Source of the DNA: Cyathus striatus
Lineage: Eukaryota; Basidiomycota; Agaricomycetes; Agaricales; Nidulariaceae
Length of the DNA stretch: 64,000 bases
Reading direction: 5' to 3'
Assembly: GCA_025738555.1 (NCBI GenBank)
Contig: JAOVFP010000016.1
Coordinates: 3,038,001 to 3,102,000 of the forward strand
The translations under genes and the position numbers were made by a program. Below are positions 1-13,502 of this stretch, one piece after another (the first letter of the stretch is position 1; every line of letters starts with the position of its first letter). The notes under the pieces are model-generated. The model did not search any database. It was not told the DNA's origin and worked only from the letters and a program-made list of their open reading frames with translations.

Positions 1-3000
1 TGTCGGTTCTTTAGACAAGAACGTGTCTCTATTTACTCCCCCTTCCTCGAATTTTAAATCCCCGAAGCCAATAGACGCATCACCAAGTCGCACTTTATTG
101 GAGATTGACAACGATAAAGATACCGATGCAGTCCTAAATCCTTTAAAGCAGTTTTGCATTATTCAAGGGGAAGTTGATGCTTTACCCCGGAGTCAGTCTC
201 AGGATCCCTTGCTGCTGTACTCTCAAGAACAACACCATTCGTCCTTGGATATTGTTAGTACTTTTAAGCCACCACTACGTATTTCCCATTCATCAAATGT
301 GGACAAAGACCCGCTGTCGTCTACTTCTCAAAGCTCAAAGATCTCACCATTGAGATATCCTCGCTCTTCACCCACTCCTTCCAGAAGACGGTCTCCGTCA
401 TGTGATCCGCTGTCATTATTTGATTATCCTTCCGGCGCTGTTTCTGTTGAGTCGCATATGCAAGTTGATATTGACAATTCTACATCAGATACACGGCAAA
501 CATTCCATACCCCATTACATGGACCAACGAAGCACCTACACACCCCTACTGCTGCTCGCGATACAACACCTATGTCACCACTCACGCCTTCTCCATCTCC
601 ATCTCCATCTCCAGCACAAGTAACGCTAGAAAATCTCTCCCCGTCTCCTGGAACTCCTGCCGCGGTCACTGCAGAATCGAGGTATCCACTTCGCCCGCGG
701 AATCGTGCGCAAATTCAGCCTTTCACAGTTGAAGCATTAATCTACCGAAACACTCTCAAAACAGCACCGGAAGCTATTGTTAAAATTCGCGGCGTTGACG
801 ATCGTGTTCGTTCACGCCACGAAACTGAACGCTATGAAGAGTCTCAGGATCAAGAGTACCTAGAAGATGCAAATGATAAGAGTCAGGAGGAAGAGCATTC
901 AAGAAGATTAGTAAGGCACAAGTCGAAGAGTAAAAGCAAAAGTCCTGAGTTAGATAAAGAAGCACTCAACTACCCTGGTTTAGAAGGACTCCCCAGCGAG
1001 GACGAGGAAGAGGAACGAGAGATGCGCAAGATGTCTAAAGAAGGCAGGAAAGTACTGAAGGAGCGAGAAAGGAAGAAGAAGGAAAAAGAGAGGGAGGAGC
1101 GAGAGCGCCAGCGCCAGCAGAAGGAGCGAGAGAGAAAATGGACTAGGTCCTTCCCACTAGGTAATGGACACTCTTCGAGGGAGTTACACGTCGGTTCTGA
1201 AGATAAAGCAGCTCCTGAGGAGGTGAGTGTCCGGTACTTTCTTATTACATCTGACCGTCAACAAGACTTTTCAGGATAGCCGGCCTCGCTCCTACAATTC
1301 TCATGGAAGAGTGCGGGACGTTCCTTCGTCGCCACCCATAGCGAGCTCTTCACAGCCCTTACGTTCTCAGTCTCCACATGTATCGAAATCTCCAATGATC
1401 AACGCAGCAGATCAACATATACTAGACTACTACAGGCAGGACGATTATCAAATACTCGATGACGATGGAATAAATTCATGTAGCAACGAGACATCTTATA
1501 TGTATCCCACATTTGAACCGGATGATGATTTTCCATCCAATTCTCTGCCAAACCTTGACAGTGACATCCTGCAGAATACTCGCGAAACGGCCATTGATAT
1601 ATCGTCCGAGCCAGATGTCGATGAAGATCAATCTGACACAAGTAGTTCTTGGTTTGATTCGAAACAAAAAAAGGCTTTGAACCGCATGTTTCCAGCTTTT
1701 ATGGCAAAAAGATATATTGCGGGCGACTCGATTGGCACATCATCTACAACTAAAAGTAACGTGCAACGTCCTGGTACCACTGATAAAGAAGCTGAAGAAC
1801 TTCTGCCCCTTCGTCCTGGACAAACTCGTGTGCGACTCGCTTCAAATTCAAGAGACGTTCGTGAAATCAAAGGGGATACGGAAAGCTCCAGTGACGACGA
1901 CAACGCCTCTGTTAGATCGGAAGCTGACGATGGGATTGGACGGTATCACAAAATGAAAAAGCACTACAGGGGCAAGGCAGAAGATTCTACAGATACTTTC
2001 ACGCATCAAAGCTCTCCTGAAATCATTTCAATCGACAGCGACACTTCCACAGAATCAGATGATGATCAAGGAATGCTCAACGACGATTATCTCCAAGAGT
2101 ACCTAAAGGAGGAAGATGTATCTTATGTGGGATCCGCTCGCGTCAGGCGTATGCGAGACGCAAGTTTGATAGACTGGATGCTTTCTAGAGCCCGGACAGT
2201 GGGCACGGGAAAGAAGAAACGTAGACGAGATGCGATTCGACAATCGAGGAAAGATAACGATTCATCATCCAAATACAAATTTGATGTCATCACCAGAGAC
2301 GCCCATCGGTACGGTCGTGGAAAACAGACGCTATTGGATTTTTCCAATCATACCAGGGAATCGAGAACTGAAGGACTTCATCTTGGACGAAAAAGGAGGT
2401 ATTCAGGATGCTCGAACGACAGGGATGGTGACATGGCAAGAGACAGACCGGAAGTGCGCGGTATGCAGACTGCCAAAGAACAGATTGACCATATACCATC
2501 AGCAGTCGGGGATAATAAGAAGTCTCGAAAACAACTTCAGAAAGAGCGAAGAGCCAGGGCCAAGAAACAAGGGCTATATACCTTTGGAACCGGAAGTGGT
2601 TCACGCATTGAAACTGGCCGGCGTCAGGGAACAGCATTTGTAACCGTAGATCTTGAAGATGAAGGTTTTCACAGAGCTCTCGCACCACTATCTCAGAACA
2701 GGCACCCTAACTGGGCCGAAGCTTTCAGACCGCCACCTTCAAACAGAAGTCGTCACAAACACCACAAAGATCCCACAGCTCTGGGATCTGACGAGTCTCC
2801 TCAGCTATATGATAATGATAATGTCCAGCGGCATGATAAATCAAGTAAAAAAAGAAAGCACAAACCATCGCAAAGGCAAATTCAAGGAGATTTGGATATC
2901 CCAGTTCTACATTCCGGCATAAACTTCGCTCTCAATACCTCTATCGGAAAAGGTTTCCTTCATGAGCTGGTGAAGGTAATAACCTCCTCCAAAGAACCTC

Positions 3001-6000
3001 CAATGCCCTCCGAGCTTTCACTTCAGGGGTTTGAGCTTGGACCGAGTATGGGTATTACTGCGTTCTGCGAAAAGTTAGGCGACATATGTGAGGGACTGTT
3101 TGAATTTGCAACTGGACTCGAATGTGCCACGAATCCTGAAGCTGCCAGGGAATATACATTACTTATGCGAACTGTGTGTCAACTTCTATCATGGCATTTG
3201 TACACTGCCTCGGAAGTAGAGAAAGATAACGCTCGTGAACAGGTCAAAACACATATCCTTCGTCTGACGGCAAGAATACGCGAAACTGCACTCCGCGATA
3301 CATTACTTGATTACACGTTTCTGTCGGTTTGTTGGTTTTCCGTCGAGCTATCGGCCCGTCTCAAAGTCAACTCCCTCCCATCCCCGTCCGACAGGCTCCA
3401 TAAAAACCCTTTACAAGAGTCTTGCGCTATCCTGGTACACCATCTGCTGAATTGTGGCCTCCATCGCACCATGGAACCTGTGCGATCTGGAAACATGGAT
3501 GGTTCTGATATGTCTCATTACAGCGCCGAACTATGGGTTTCCCTTATTCATGTACTAGACGCATCTGATTCGATTGATCAGAATGCAGGAAAACGAGTAC
3601 ACTCATTCTGGAAAGTTGTTTTGGAAGGTTTCGGGTCCAGAGAGTATACTGATAAACCAAGTATCCAAGTGAGCGAGGGTATATGGAGAGCTATATTCAG
3701 CTTGTGCGCTCTTTCACAGTTTTCGGTGCATGGGATGACGACGAGTACTCCACGTTTGCCAGCTTGTTGGGACCTTGTTGTAGAAGCTCTGAAAAAAATT
3801 CGATTAGCTTCCAAACCGGAGGTGGATCTTCTGCTTGACTCAACCAGCCTAAATAAGCGCGACCAATATATTGGTCTCGTCACAACTCGATGTTTTCACC
3901 TTTGGGATCGCTGGCACTGGAAGCTTCATGACGCCTCGGTCTTGTTCAACCAGTTAGTGGAGATATTTCGAAGTAGGAAGTTCGCTAATCTGCGGCACGA
4001 GGAAGCCGATTATCCTCTATTCATGCGACATCGTAAATGGGACCTTCTTTCTTCTTATAGCGATGAAGATACCGCCTTCATTCAGTTCCTAAAACTCATA
4101 TATCATGCAGCTAATATTGATGGACCTTTAGATGCCAAGGGCGACCTGAAGCCCAAATGTAAGAAGCTACTATCCCTTGCTATACCGGTGGGAGTATTGC
4201 CATTCACAAAGGCTTCCCCCCCGACGCGATATGATCTTTCAATGCTCTACAATCGTTTCAGTGCCGTGGCAATTGCCATATCACTGGATCCTGAACGTTA
4301 TATAGCGCGCATATCTCAAGCGCGCTCATACGTCAATTTTGCAGACGTCGATGATACTACTCGCTTTGGCATTATGTCCGGAGTCGTGTCTTTTGGAATT
4401 TTGATGGCAAAAGCTAAGATAAAGTTGGATGCCATTGCAGGATGGATTGAAGATCTCAGCAGTATCCTTGCAAAGGAAATGAAGGAAGTTCCAGATACCT
4501 ACTTCACGGGGAAAGTGCCGGAAAGGGAACATTCATCTTCAAGGCTTCATCTGTTTCTTGCTGTTCAAATGCTCATTGGAACGGTGCGGCAGATTGTTGA
4601 TGGTCTCAAGGAATGTAAAGAGTATCCAGAACCAATGCTACTTGGTTAGTAACACGCATTTACTTGCTTGTGAAGTTAGCTGACGGCCTACAGACAACCT
4701 AAAACCTATATTCCGCGCTAAACATTTTGCCGACATTCCTAAAGTCGCTGAAGAAATTCGAGCATTAACTATAAGCTACTTGGCCGCAAGAGCTGCTGTC
4801 ATACCTCCACCCCAGCGCCTCCAAGGAGCTGAAGCACCCACAGAAGCTGATGAGGAAACACAGGAGAGTCAGGAATATGGTGTAGGCAATTTTAGCGATT
4901 TTGACTTCAATGATCCATCCTTAATAGCTGCGTTGGATGGAATGGCCCCTGAAGAGACGGTATCTAACTACTTAATAGAAGATACTGCGCTTCGTAAGGT
5001 ACGCAGTGTTCTGTCTCTAGTTTAAGATTATATTCAACGGCAGCAGGCAATATATGCGTCTAACTTACAATGGCTTTGCTTCCGGTTCATGAGGAGATAC
5101 TTCCCAGACCCACCCCCCGGTACCTCTTTCACAAGCTATGCAGAAGAATGCGACAAATGGATTAGCTGTTGGCTTGGTTGTGCCAACATTGATAAGCATA
5201 GTGGCAACAAGCAAGTGAGTGAACATAGACATTTTGGTAGTATATATCTAATGATAGTTGTAGGCATGGTACAGCTGCATCGACATGCGCCAAAATACCT
5301 GGGGAAAGGAATCTTCCCAGTATTGGCAACGTCGCATTGATCTAGGAGTCATGGCAAACATATTAGAGCTTGATCCTATGGCTTATCAGGTTAACGACTC
5401 CTTTCTATTCATTCCATCAATTTACAAATTAACATTCCCCTTAGTCGTTCAATGCGAAAGTTATGGGAACTGTTTTAGAGTCGCTCGTGGTGGATCATAT
5501 TACTATTGAGGGCCGCTTCGTTGCTTTGGTATTTTCTCTCGACTGCTTTCAGCACCCTCTCTTCCACCACGCCACATGCGTTACCCTTAAGAATGAAGAA
5601 GATCTCCACTTTTCCGCAGAAGAATTCAAAGCGTTGCGTATTCCTTTGTTGCAAGGTTCGTATAAGATATATCAATGATGTTTGCTAAGGGCTCTGACGG
5701 TTGTGTTCAGTGGCTTTTGGAAATTTGAACCGTCGGATTCACGATGATACTGGGATTGATCCCACAGTAACAGCCAGTAACCAAGAATTTATTGGGATGT
5801 GCATTCGAATGTTTTCCACGATGCGAGCAATTGTGGAGGTATGTCACATCACAGTTGAAAAAAAACAAAAATATAATAGCATTGCGCAGAAACTCAAAGG
5901 AAATAGCATTGATGGCCACCGAGTATACGTGGATTTTTGTCGGGAGATATTCCATATTACACAACAATATCACGAAGTTCGATCAGAAGCGCGCCTTCAG

Positions 6001-6039
6001 TATTGGTGGAACTGGAGAAGGACTTTAGAACCGACGTAA
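1..6039 (+). CDS. MMS22: Mus7/MMS22-family replication-repair protein (5' partial)
   Basis: Large multi-exon gene whose reading frame is open to base 1, so the true start probably lies outside the window. MMS22/Mus7 proteins act with the Rtt101-type cullin ligase at damaged replication forks; that role is family knowledge. The first ~900 residues are disordered, Ser/Asp-rich and contain a Lys/Glu-rich coiled stretch (about 1000-1140). The conserved helical part starts near 2900 and runs to the end, with motifs such as LPSPSDRL and PDPPPGTSF. Exons as I read them: 1-1222, 1275-4644, 4694-4993, 5027-5214, 5264-5389, then about 5445-5655, 5711-5838 and 5890-6039. All joins use GT-AG and keep frame. 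No frame damage was seen. It is convergent with the small gene at 6515-6700. The family call rests on overall helical pattern and length, so it is good but not certain. Confidence 0.72.
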
Positions 6040-6514
6040 CGATTGGTGGATTGGATCTATATAATTATCTTGTACTTGTCATGTATATAATGTAGCATAG
6101 GAATTTTGTACGACAGGCTAAAGCCACTCAACCTGCGCATGGCATTTGAAGAATTTGAAGAGTTGCCATTAACGCCTACAGTGGCGAACGTCGAAGTCGA
6201 ACTTGCTAATGCCCAATGCTCTGACGTTCAAATTCATTGCAGTGCACTTTTACAGGTAACTACTTTTGGAGATGCTGTTTACAGATATCATGGTCGTAGG
6301 CATCAATACATCGGTGCGTCGACCTTCAGAAAACATTAAGTAAACGGACGGCACGCGCTCAACACGATATCCGTAACGTACAGTAGCCGTGTCAGGTTTA
6401 TTGCTCAGACTGCGAGTCCCCCATCTCTTCGTCCGGATTAAGCTGGGCTGCTACGGTCATAAATCTGAACGAGAATTAAACACAAATAAAGTGAAGTTGA
6501 ATGGCAAGGATGGC
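6040..6514. other. Intergenic, convergent 3' ends
   Basis: Space between the 3' ends of the MMS22-like gene and the Hsk3-like gene. Short open frames occur, but none has a recognisable motif or plausible splice structure. It probably holds the two 3' UTRs. Confidence 0.5.
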
Positions 6515-6700
6515 TTACTTGGCTGCATCCAGTCCAGCGAAGGTACGCATCGCGTGGAGATCTATCTGAAGCTGTTCGCAAAGATCAGCCGTGCGTCCAA
6601 TGGCGCGAGACATACGCCCCAGACTACCGGCTAGTTGAGCGTAAAGCCTGTCCTTAGCTTGAGTCGCGCCCGTTGGTACGGGATTTGTAAAGTTGTTCAT
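6515..6700 (-). CDS. HSK3: DASH complex subunit Hsk3-like
   Basis: A 61-residue single-exon protein from ATG at 6700 to TAA at 6515. Hsk3 is a small helical subunit of the fungal DASH/Dam1 ring, which couples kinetochores to microtubule plus ends. The body carries the family pattern: a short polar head, then AKDRLYAQLAGSLGRM, a spacer of about 15 residues, and LHAMRTFAGL. This matches the usual Hsk3 layout (a K-x-R-x-x-x-L-x-x-Q-L helix followed by a second helix containing M-R-x-L/F). Length is typical of the family (60-90 aa). It lies tail to tail with the MMS22-like gene. Such a small gene is easy to miss by automatic annotation. An additional upstream exon cannot be excluded. Confidence 0.65.
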   Translation of the reverse strand: MNNFTNPVPTGATQAKDRLYAQLAGSLGRMSRAIGRTADLCEQLQIDLHAMRTFAGLDAAK

Positions 6701-7305
6701 AACAAAGTATTCATGCAGGTGGTTGGCAGGTGGCTCAGGCTGTGGCTGTTGGTTTCGCTTGCGGGTCCGACGCGATCGAGGATCAGTATTGCCATATTTG
6801 GAAAGTTTATTGTGCGCCTTTCAGGACTCCAGCTTTACTTCCAATTTTACATCGTTCACAACGCCATCTGTCAACATCCTGACCGCTTCAGTATACATAG
6901 TCCTGGGTATTTACTCATAATCTTGGCCATCTTACCGTGAGTATCATGTCCACTGATGATTTTTTTGCTCCTCATTTAACGCCAATTCTACAACCGCCAG
7001 AGGCCGCCCTTGCTTTGCCCTTGCCGTCACGGTCCGGCACATATTTACCTGTATATCCAGGATCGTTTGTAGTCGGCCACTTCTACAATTTGTAACTTTT
7101 AGCCAGGTTCTTGAAAAACTCGTTGAAGTTTTCATATGGACTTCACACAACCAACCCTTGCTTACATCCAAGTACACCTGTATTTGTATGATTCAACGTC
7201 GCATGGTATACATGCGTTTTCCGTGCGCTACAACGTGGAGCGATGGATTTATAAACTTCCTCAGCTCTTCGAACGTCTTGTCCACTTCTATCACTATGCA
7301 GTAAC
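6701..7305. other. Divergent intergenic region, possible kinase 5' exons
   Basis: Between the Hsk3-like start and the first kinase codon I could support. An ATG at 6947 opens 49 codons on the + strand, and a further open stretch runs about 7104-7299. Either could be a 5' exon of the kinase encoding the missing first half of its PAH-like module, but I found no convincing splice chain. Confidence 0.3.
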
Positions 7306-9622
7306 ATGCAGATCTCGGTCAAAAAGACTGCGCAACTGCATAGGGAGACAACGGACCTGCGCGATCCTGTTGTTGAATCATTCCAACCACCTTTATCGCA
7401 GTACGTCCTATCCTTATTTAGGTTCCATCCAAAGACAATCCTCAATCACAACATCATTACAGAGTAGAGCAGAATATTATTCGACAGGCTGAGCTCTTAG
7501 GACACTCTCCCGATGCCGTTCTGAGCGCTCAAGGCATTTGTCCTAAGGGGTATAAGCTGGAATACCCTTCTACTCAAGGCGATCATCTCCGTTATTTTAT
7601 TCTTGTATCCCCCAATCACTCCCGAATTCTCTCCATTACGAACACTCAAGTACCCTCACCGAACTATACCGATCATATACGAAGCAGGGTCGGCATACGT
7701 GACTTGAAGGCTACCCCATATTATGAGGACTCCTCTTGGCTCAACTGCTTGTCACAGCTGATTCAGATAGTAAGGACTCCATTCCTTGGGAAAATACCAT
7801 GACTCAGTACTGAACATACATAGGAGTTGGATAGGTTCATTCTGAACGTCATAGAACATCGGAACGCATTTAGGCTATTACGTGAGTTGACATTGGAGAA
7901 CATCCTACCATGTTCGCTGTTTATCGATGTCAAAGAAGAAGGAAGATACCCTGTGAACTGCCACGGCGCTTCTTCGGTATTTAAGGCATTACTCCATTGC
8001 CTTTCATTTTCTAAACTTTACTCTGGAAAGGACATTTACAAAGGTCAACTAAATGGTGTTTCGGTGTGCGTCAAGGTCTTGCGACATCGCTTCGACCAGA
8101 AAGCTTATAAAGTAAGAGTTATAACATACTAGTATTAGCAAAAGACTTATATTCATCACTCCAGCAATTTCTCCGTGAAGGCGTGGTGTGGAGACAACTC
8201 AAGCACCCGAACATCATGCAATGCCTTGGAATCAGTAAATCATTTTTGGGGAACCATGTCTCTTTGATTTCTTATTGGATGAAGAATGGAAACGTCATGG
8301 AATTTTTGGGAAAGAACCCGCGACATGAACGTTTAGATTTTGTACGTGCTATATATTATCCCCGCTCAACGTTTTAACCGTAACTGACTTAAATACCCTC
8401 CAGATCCGTCAAATCGCCTCCGCCATTCAATATCTACATGGACATCAACCTCCTATCGTCCATCGCGACATTAAAGGGGTATGTAATATACTTCCGTAGG
8501 TATCTATAAGTTTCTAACTCTGTCTAGGTAAATATCATGGTGAACGACGAAGGAGTTTGCTGCCTTGCAGACTTTGGGCTAGTGTCACTCTTAGAAACCC
8601 AAAGGTCCACTGACTGTGGCTTCGGAACGCTTTATTGGCTAGCACCTGAACGTATAGATCCCGAAAGATTTCCGGAAGAACAAAGTGGATGTCCTGCAGA
8701 CATTTATTCTTTTGCGTGGACTATCATTGAAGTGTGTCAGCATATTACTCATTTTCACCCTATTTATCCAATTAATTTTCTGCCCAGATATGTTGTGGAA
8801 GCCATCCGTTTCACCGAGAAGCTCCTGCAACCGTTTTCCGTGCAGTTGTGGAGGGGAATAGGATAACATTGCCTCCCACTAAATCAGTCCCTATTGACAA
8901 TGGTATTTGGGACATTGTTAATGCGTGCTGGTGCCAACAACCAAAACAACGTTTGGAAATTGGGAAAGTTGTCGAGAAGTTGTCGTTTCTTTCCCCGGTC
9001 ACATATCCGGTAACTTCTACTAACAAATCAGTGAGTATGATGTATATGCAAGGATTACACGTTTTTTCTAAATTGGATAAACTAGATTGTTCACATGAAA
9101 ATGGATGTGACCTCATCCAGCCTGTCTGCAGTCTCGCTACCACGCCCTTACCCGATAGGAATTCTTACTCCTCCCATTACACCACTCGCTCTGAGAGCTC
9201 CCACTCCTCATATGTCATACGATTCAAATCCAATGTCTCCCATTAACCTCAACATTCTCGAGCCGGTCCCTCGTCCACAAACCCCGATCCGTACGCTACT
9301 AAACCGAGTGCATCCAGTTGGGTTACCCACTCCACCCATTACCCCTTTCCAAGGAAATTCCACCATTCACCTTACTACATACAATCATCAAGGAAGCTCA
9401 ATTCAAGCAGGACTCGAACAAGCACACGGTGAAAGCCGCCCAGGGCCCAGACAGAAACTGTACACACTTCCCCCCCTCCGGGTTCCTGCCTTTTCAAGAG
9501 AACCCCTCCAAGAATCTCCGACAGCTGGCTGTATACCGTCAAATCTTAGCGCCACTGGTCCAGTGATGGTCGCACGTCCGCGACGTAGGCCTTTCCATTC
9601 TCCGATTGTAGAGGAAGACTGA
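7306..9622 (+). CDS. PAH-like/TKL-like protein kinase 1
   Basis: Multi-exon protein kinase. Its N-terminus has what looks like the second half of a Sin3-type paired amphipathic helix module (GHSPDAVLSAQGICPKGYKL, around 7495-7555), although the first helix is not identified. The kinase domain follows: DIYKG strand, VCVKVL with the ATP-binding Lys, FLREGVVWRQLKHPNI, VHRDIKG catalytic loop, ADFGL, YWLAPER and ADIYSFAWT. All catalytic residues are present, so activity is likely. The Gly-rich loop is weak (HGASS). The tail (about 9075-9622) is Pro/Thr-rich with repeated TPPITP motifs, likely proline-directed phosphorylation sites. Introns that keep frame include about 7400-7461, 7771-7824, 8111-8164, 8344-8402, 8480-8527, 8731-8786 and 9031-9085. 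The start is uncertain; upstream exons may exist in 6947-7300. It resembles the kinases at 19780-25571. Confidence 0.75.
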
Positions 9623-10023
9623 GCTTGGACCGAGCACTGTACTTTGCGCTGGTGCGCAACATGATTAGTGATGATATTTACCTTACTCCAGCGAGAATTG
9701 TACCAGGCCTTCCTAGTCCTGTTGTTCCGGATCGTTTGCGCTGGAAGCATTGAATTCTGAGTCGGGACTCAGTAATACTCCCATTTTTGGACTCGTCTCG
9801 ATTCATTTAACGGTTAAGTAACTATATTATTGTACTGGTTCCGCGTTCTTTATTACAAGAATTAAATCCTACTATTTGATTTATACTGGAAGGACAGTGG
9901 TACGGTACACTCTACTATGATGACAAATTAACGGACTAATGAGCGGACGGGCGCCTGACCCTGTATTATAATACATATTTCTGAAAGACGATGGACATCC
10001 TTGAGTGCCTTGGAGCAAGTCCC
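9623..10023. other. Intergenic, convergent
   Basis: 3' flanks of kinase 1 and the DUF6534 gene. It is AT-rich with no supported coding region. Confidence 0.5.
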
Positions 10024-11483
10024 TCAACATGCATTCTGTGATTTGTTACCAGCAGAACTAGACCTTGCTGATGCAAAGCATTCTACGTCATGTTCTCTTA
10101 TGACTGTCAGTTCGTGAGTCTTTGATGTTGGTCCTGCAGCAAAAACGGGTAGTGAATCGTTAACACTATTGCTGAAATGTTCTCTGAGGCGTCCTCTTGA
10201 ATTCAACCTAATGGAAATGTGAATAAGGTATAAAAAAAGTTGAGAAAATGAGTATTTACTAACGTTGCTAGAAGGGCATTGGTGTACATGCGGCCAAGAG
10301 AGAAATGAATTGCCTGTTGGCGATATTCAGCCAGCGCACTTAGGAAGGAGAGGAATGCTTGCGATAAAAATGAAGGAATTAGGGCTGATGACATACTGCC
10401 AAATAATATGAGCTAATTCAATCGTCTTCACGAACAGAGGGGCTCACCGCCAGGAGACACATAACCGCAACAACGCTAGATACCAATGAGCCCAGAACAA
10501 GTGTACATCTACATTAAGTGCACTATACCTTGTCAAAAGTCCTGTCCCTATGGCATATTGGATAACCGTCGAAATAAGAGAATTAGTTCTTGAAAAGGTG
10601 AATTTGAGTGCTTTACTCAGGCAAGAACTGAGAGACTGTTACCTCTTGAATCCGGACTTCCTCTGCTTTAGGTAATAGCAAAGAAGACCAGCAATAATCA
10701 CGTCGACTGTTGGATTGGGTTGAAAAAATGTAGGCTGTAATAAAACGTTACTTACATGCAGCACTGATGGTAAACAGTGCAACAATGCCATAACCAAACA
10801 TGGTAAAGGCATTCACCGACCTATCTCCTTGGCTGATCATGATAGTCATAACTACATCAAGGACTAATGTCGAAAGACAACCGACGACCAAAAATATTAA
10901 AAGGAAGTAGTTTCCCTCGCTGAATATCCACACCCTGATACAGGATCATGTTCAATTAGTAAACGAAAATTTTGAAGACAGTTTGTACGATGTCACCTAT
11001 GCAGATAGAAAGCTTGGCATAGAATGGTCGCCACGCCAACAAATATGAGATGAAGATCGAGCTCCTGTGTTGCATACAGCAGAGCTTGCTCGTTACCCCA
11101 GTGTGTCACTAGATAGTGGTACGTTGCATGGGAAATTAACACCAAATGAGCCATATCCAGGATCCTGTAGACAATGGTTTACATGTAAAGTTTGATAATG
11201 TATGTATGAACAAGAACTCGAACCATATTAAACCAACCTGACGTCGAAAAACAAAAGTCAAACAGGGAGATATCAATTGGGTACAGACGCCTACCAAGAT
11301 TTTCGTTAGTCGCGGATCTTCAGGATAATTCTCATAATAGATGTATGTCTGAACACTAAGGGCACCTTGAAAGCTGTTGAATGGGAAGTGCGATTGAGCC
11401 TCGAACGTGGTACAAAGCACAGCTAGAATTCGACGCACAAAGTTGCAAATAACACTGGCAGTAGTCATAGTTTGTAAAGCCAT
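10024..11483 (-). CDS. DUF6534-domain seven-helix membrane protein
   Basis: Reads on the minus strand as a multi-exon integral membrane protein of the Agaricomycete family carrying DUF6534. Its biochemical role is unknown. Family landmarks appear in order: VQTYIYYENYPEDPRLTKIL, VLISHATYHYLVTHWGN, QAFYLHRVW, a hydrophobic segment near 10750-10930, AGLLCYYLKQRKSGFKR, and the terminal RMYTNALLATLNSR. The LLATLN-R/A-R ending is the usual end of this domain. A polar tail of about 55 residues follows. Exon joins used include 11302|11243 and 11224|11165 and the last at about 10254|10204. The N-terminus is uncertain: the first ATG at 11483 can be read straight through or with a ~70-nt intron before the GALSVQ segment, and more 5' exons may exist. 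Predicted in the plasma or an internal membrane. Confidence 0.75.
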
Positions 11484-12931
11484 ATAAAGTCGAGAACTGA
11501 ACGAGACTCACATCCTATGAACATAGCCCCAAAAGTTGAATCGAGGTCCGGTGCCATCTTGCGCAACGATTTTGGGGGTCGGAAACTTGATTACAGCAGG
11601 ATATTCTTCATGGATGATTTTAAGTGAGGTTTCCACGACACTTGTGCACATCGTTTCAGGGTCTTCAAGGATCTTTAAGTTTAATGAACATAAGCAATTG
11701 GTCAACGCGATCGTGAAGGCCAAGCGCTGCCGCATGATTCGATGATGCGCGGCGTGTGTCGCACAAAATCATATTCCCCATCACTGCAGATCATTGGACG
11801 TTGCCAATCGGCCACTGGAGCTATTGGAAGCCGCCACCCACTCTGGCTGGGAGGATGAGCTATGTATACGAAAACGCCTAAAATACCTTTAGAGACGTCG
11901 GAGCCAAATGTTAGATTCATTGTCCAGGATGAAGAACTTAGGGCCACCTTGGGGTTTTTTCATAATCCAATCTTACATGTACCTCAACAGAAGGTAGTAT
12001 TTTGCTACCTGTAGAGTAATTCATGCCAGGGGTTGTACTCCGTCGATGAACTCGAATAAATCGCATAAATCCTGCTAAATCCCCACTGAGGGGTGCGGAG
12101 CGATGAACGCTTTGAGAAATTTCAAATATGTACAGGAGCGCGAGCTGTCACGGTCTAAAATCCACAACCGTATGATTCAATGGTAATGCACAATGAGTCA
12201 TCAGTCCGAAACATAGGAAAGTACTCACGTTGAAAATATCGCGATTGTACATGAGCCGAAGGTCCAATTCACGTTAACTTGTCTCAAATAGCGCGTCTCC
12301 TTCATTGATGTTACGATGTCATAAATAAGTTTTGGAACAACTGTACCGCAGATCTGTCCGCAACCTGAGTCCGCAACTTAGATTTGAAATGGGCCCTTCA
12401 CAGTGTACTGATGCCTGAAACGTGCGCGATTTCAAGTCCCTAAGAAAAGAAGTTCGAAAGGTACAATATTAGACCGCCATTGGTCAAAGGAAGGTAATAG
12501 CGACAATGACCATACTCACTCAGAACGCCAACGAGTGGTCACCAAGCGTCGGATATCAACCAAAGCATCGCATGGGATACGGCAAGTTGTAAGGAAACAA
12601 TGCCATTGTCCAACTAGACGACTATTGGGCACAAGAGTCCTCTAGGACCCCTAGATATATTTGCGTGGCAGCGGAAGGAAAGGGCAGCGTCAACTGCGTC
12701 GGAATGAAGTAAAGTTCCCGGCGTTATTTTTAGAAACGGTCACGAGGTTGTGACGCCTCGCGTCCGAAACGACTAACAATTAGAATCTCCCACTGGGAGT
12801 TTTCCCATCTTCCTGAATACGCTTGATAAACGCACGATTTCAAAATCAACGAAGAAACCAACAATCATTCAGATCCTAAATTTCAAATTTATTTTATTCG
12901 GCAGCACCCCATTGTCTCTCCAAAAAACAAG
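11484..12931. other. Unassigned region upstream of the DUF6534 gene
   Basis: Contains minus-strand open frames at 11508-11735 and 11702-11947 without recognisable motifs. They could be 5' exons of the DUF6534 gene or chance. Nothing else is supported; it mostly looks like promoter and intergenic DNA. Confidence 0.35.
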
Positions 12932-13243
12932 TTATCTAGTGAGGTCTACTACTGCAGCTGCAGAGACAGAATGAGGGTACTTAAGAAAGGTGGAGAAACC
13001 CAGGAATAATGTTAATTTTGGTCTCCGGGGCGGCTGGAAAGAGATGGAAGAAAAATCCGTGATAGATGAAGAGCGTAGGATACAGATTTCAGGCAACGAA
13101 AGTGGGAAGGGGAAGTGGAAAAGTAACGATGCAATGGATTGTAATGATTCAATGCTGTGAGTGGACTGGGACTGGGGAGGGGGGAATATTTCAATGAATT
13201 GGGGAAAGGGAAAGCACAAGTCATGATCATGATAATGAAGCCA

Positions 13244-13275
13244 GGGGATGGGATGGGATGGGATGGGATGGGATG
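13244..13275. repeat. GGGAT pentanucleotide microsatellite
   Basis: About six perfect tandem copies of GGGAT in the intergenic stretch 3' of the acidic-protein gene. Likely slippage-generated. Confidence 0.9.
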
Positions 13276-13502
13276 GTGGGATGAATACAACAACGAAAGA
13301 ATATTTAAAAAAAGACACGGCGTCATTTTATACGGAAACATTTGCATATTCGCGTTTTTTCAGCGAATTCATTTTGTTGGTACAACCCCCTTTGTTGAGA
13401 ATTTTCTGACGCATCTGGGGCGTATATACAGCTTGACATTTTGGGCGTGATTAAATAATGAAGAATTGGGTTTGGCGAGATGGTTGGGTTGGATGTCCTC
13501 TC

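Noticed and set aside
13244..13275. Telomere-like repeat
   Set aside because: The unit is GGGAT, not TTAGGG. It is a short internal microsatellite.
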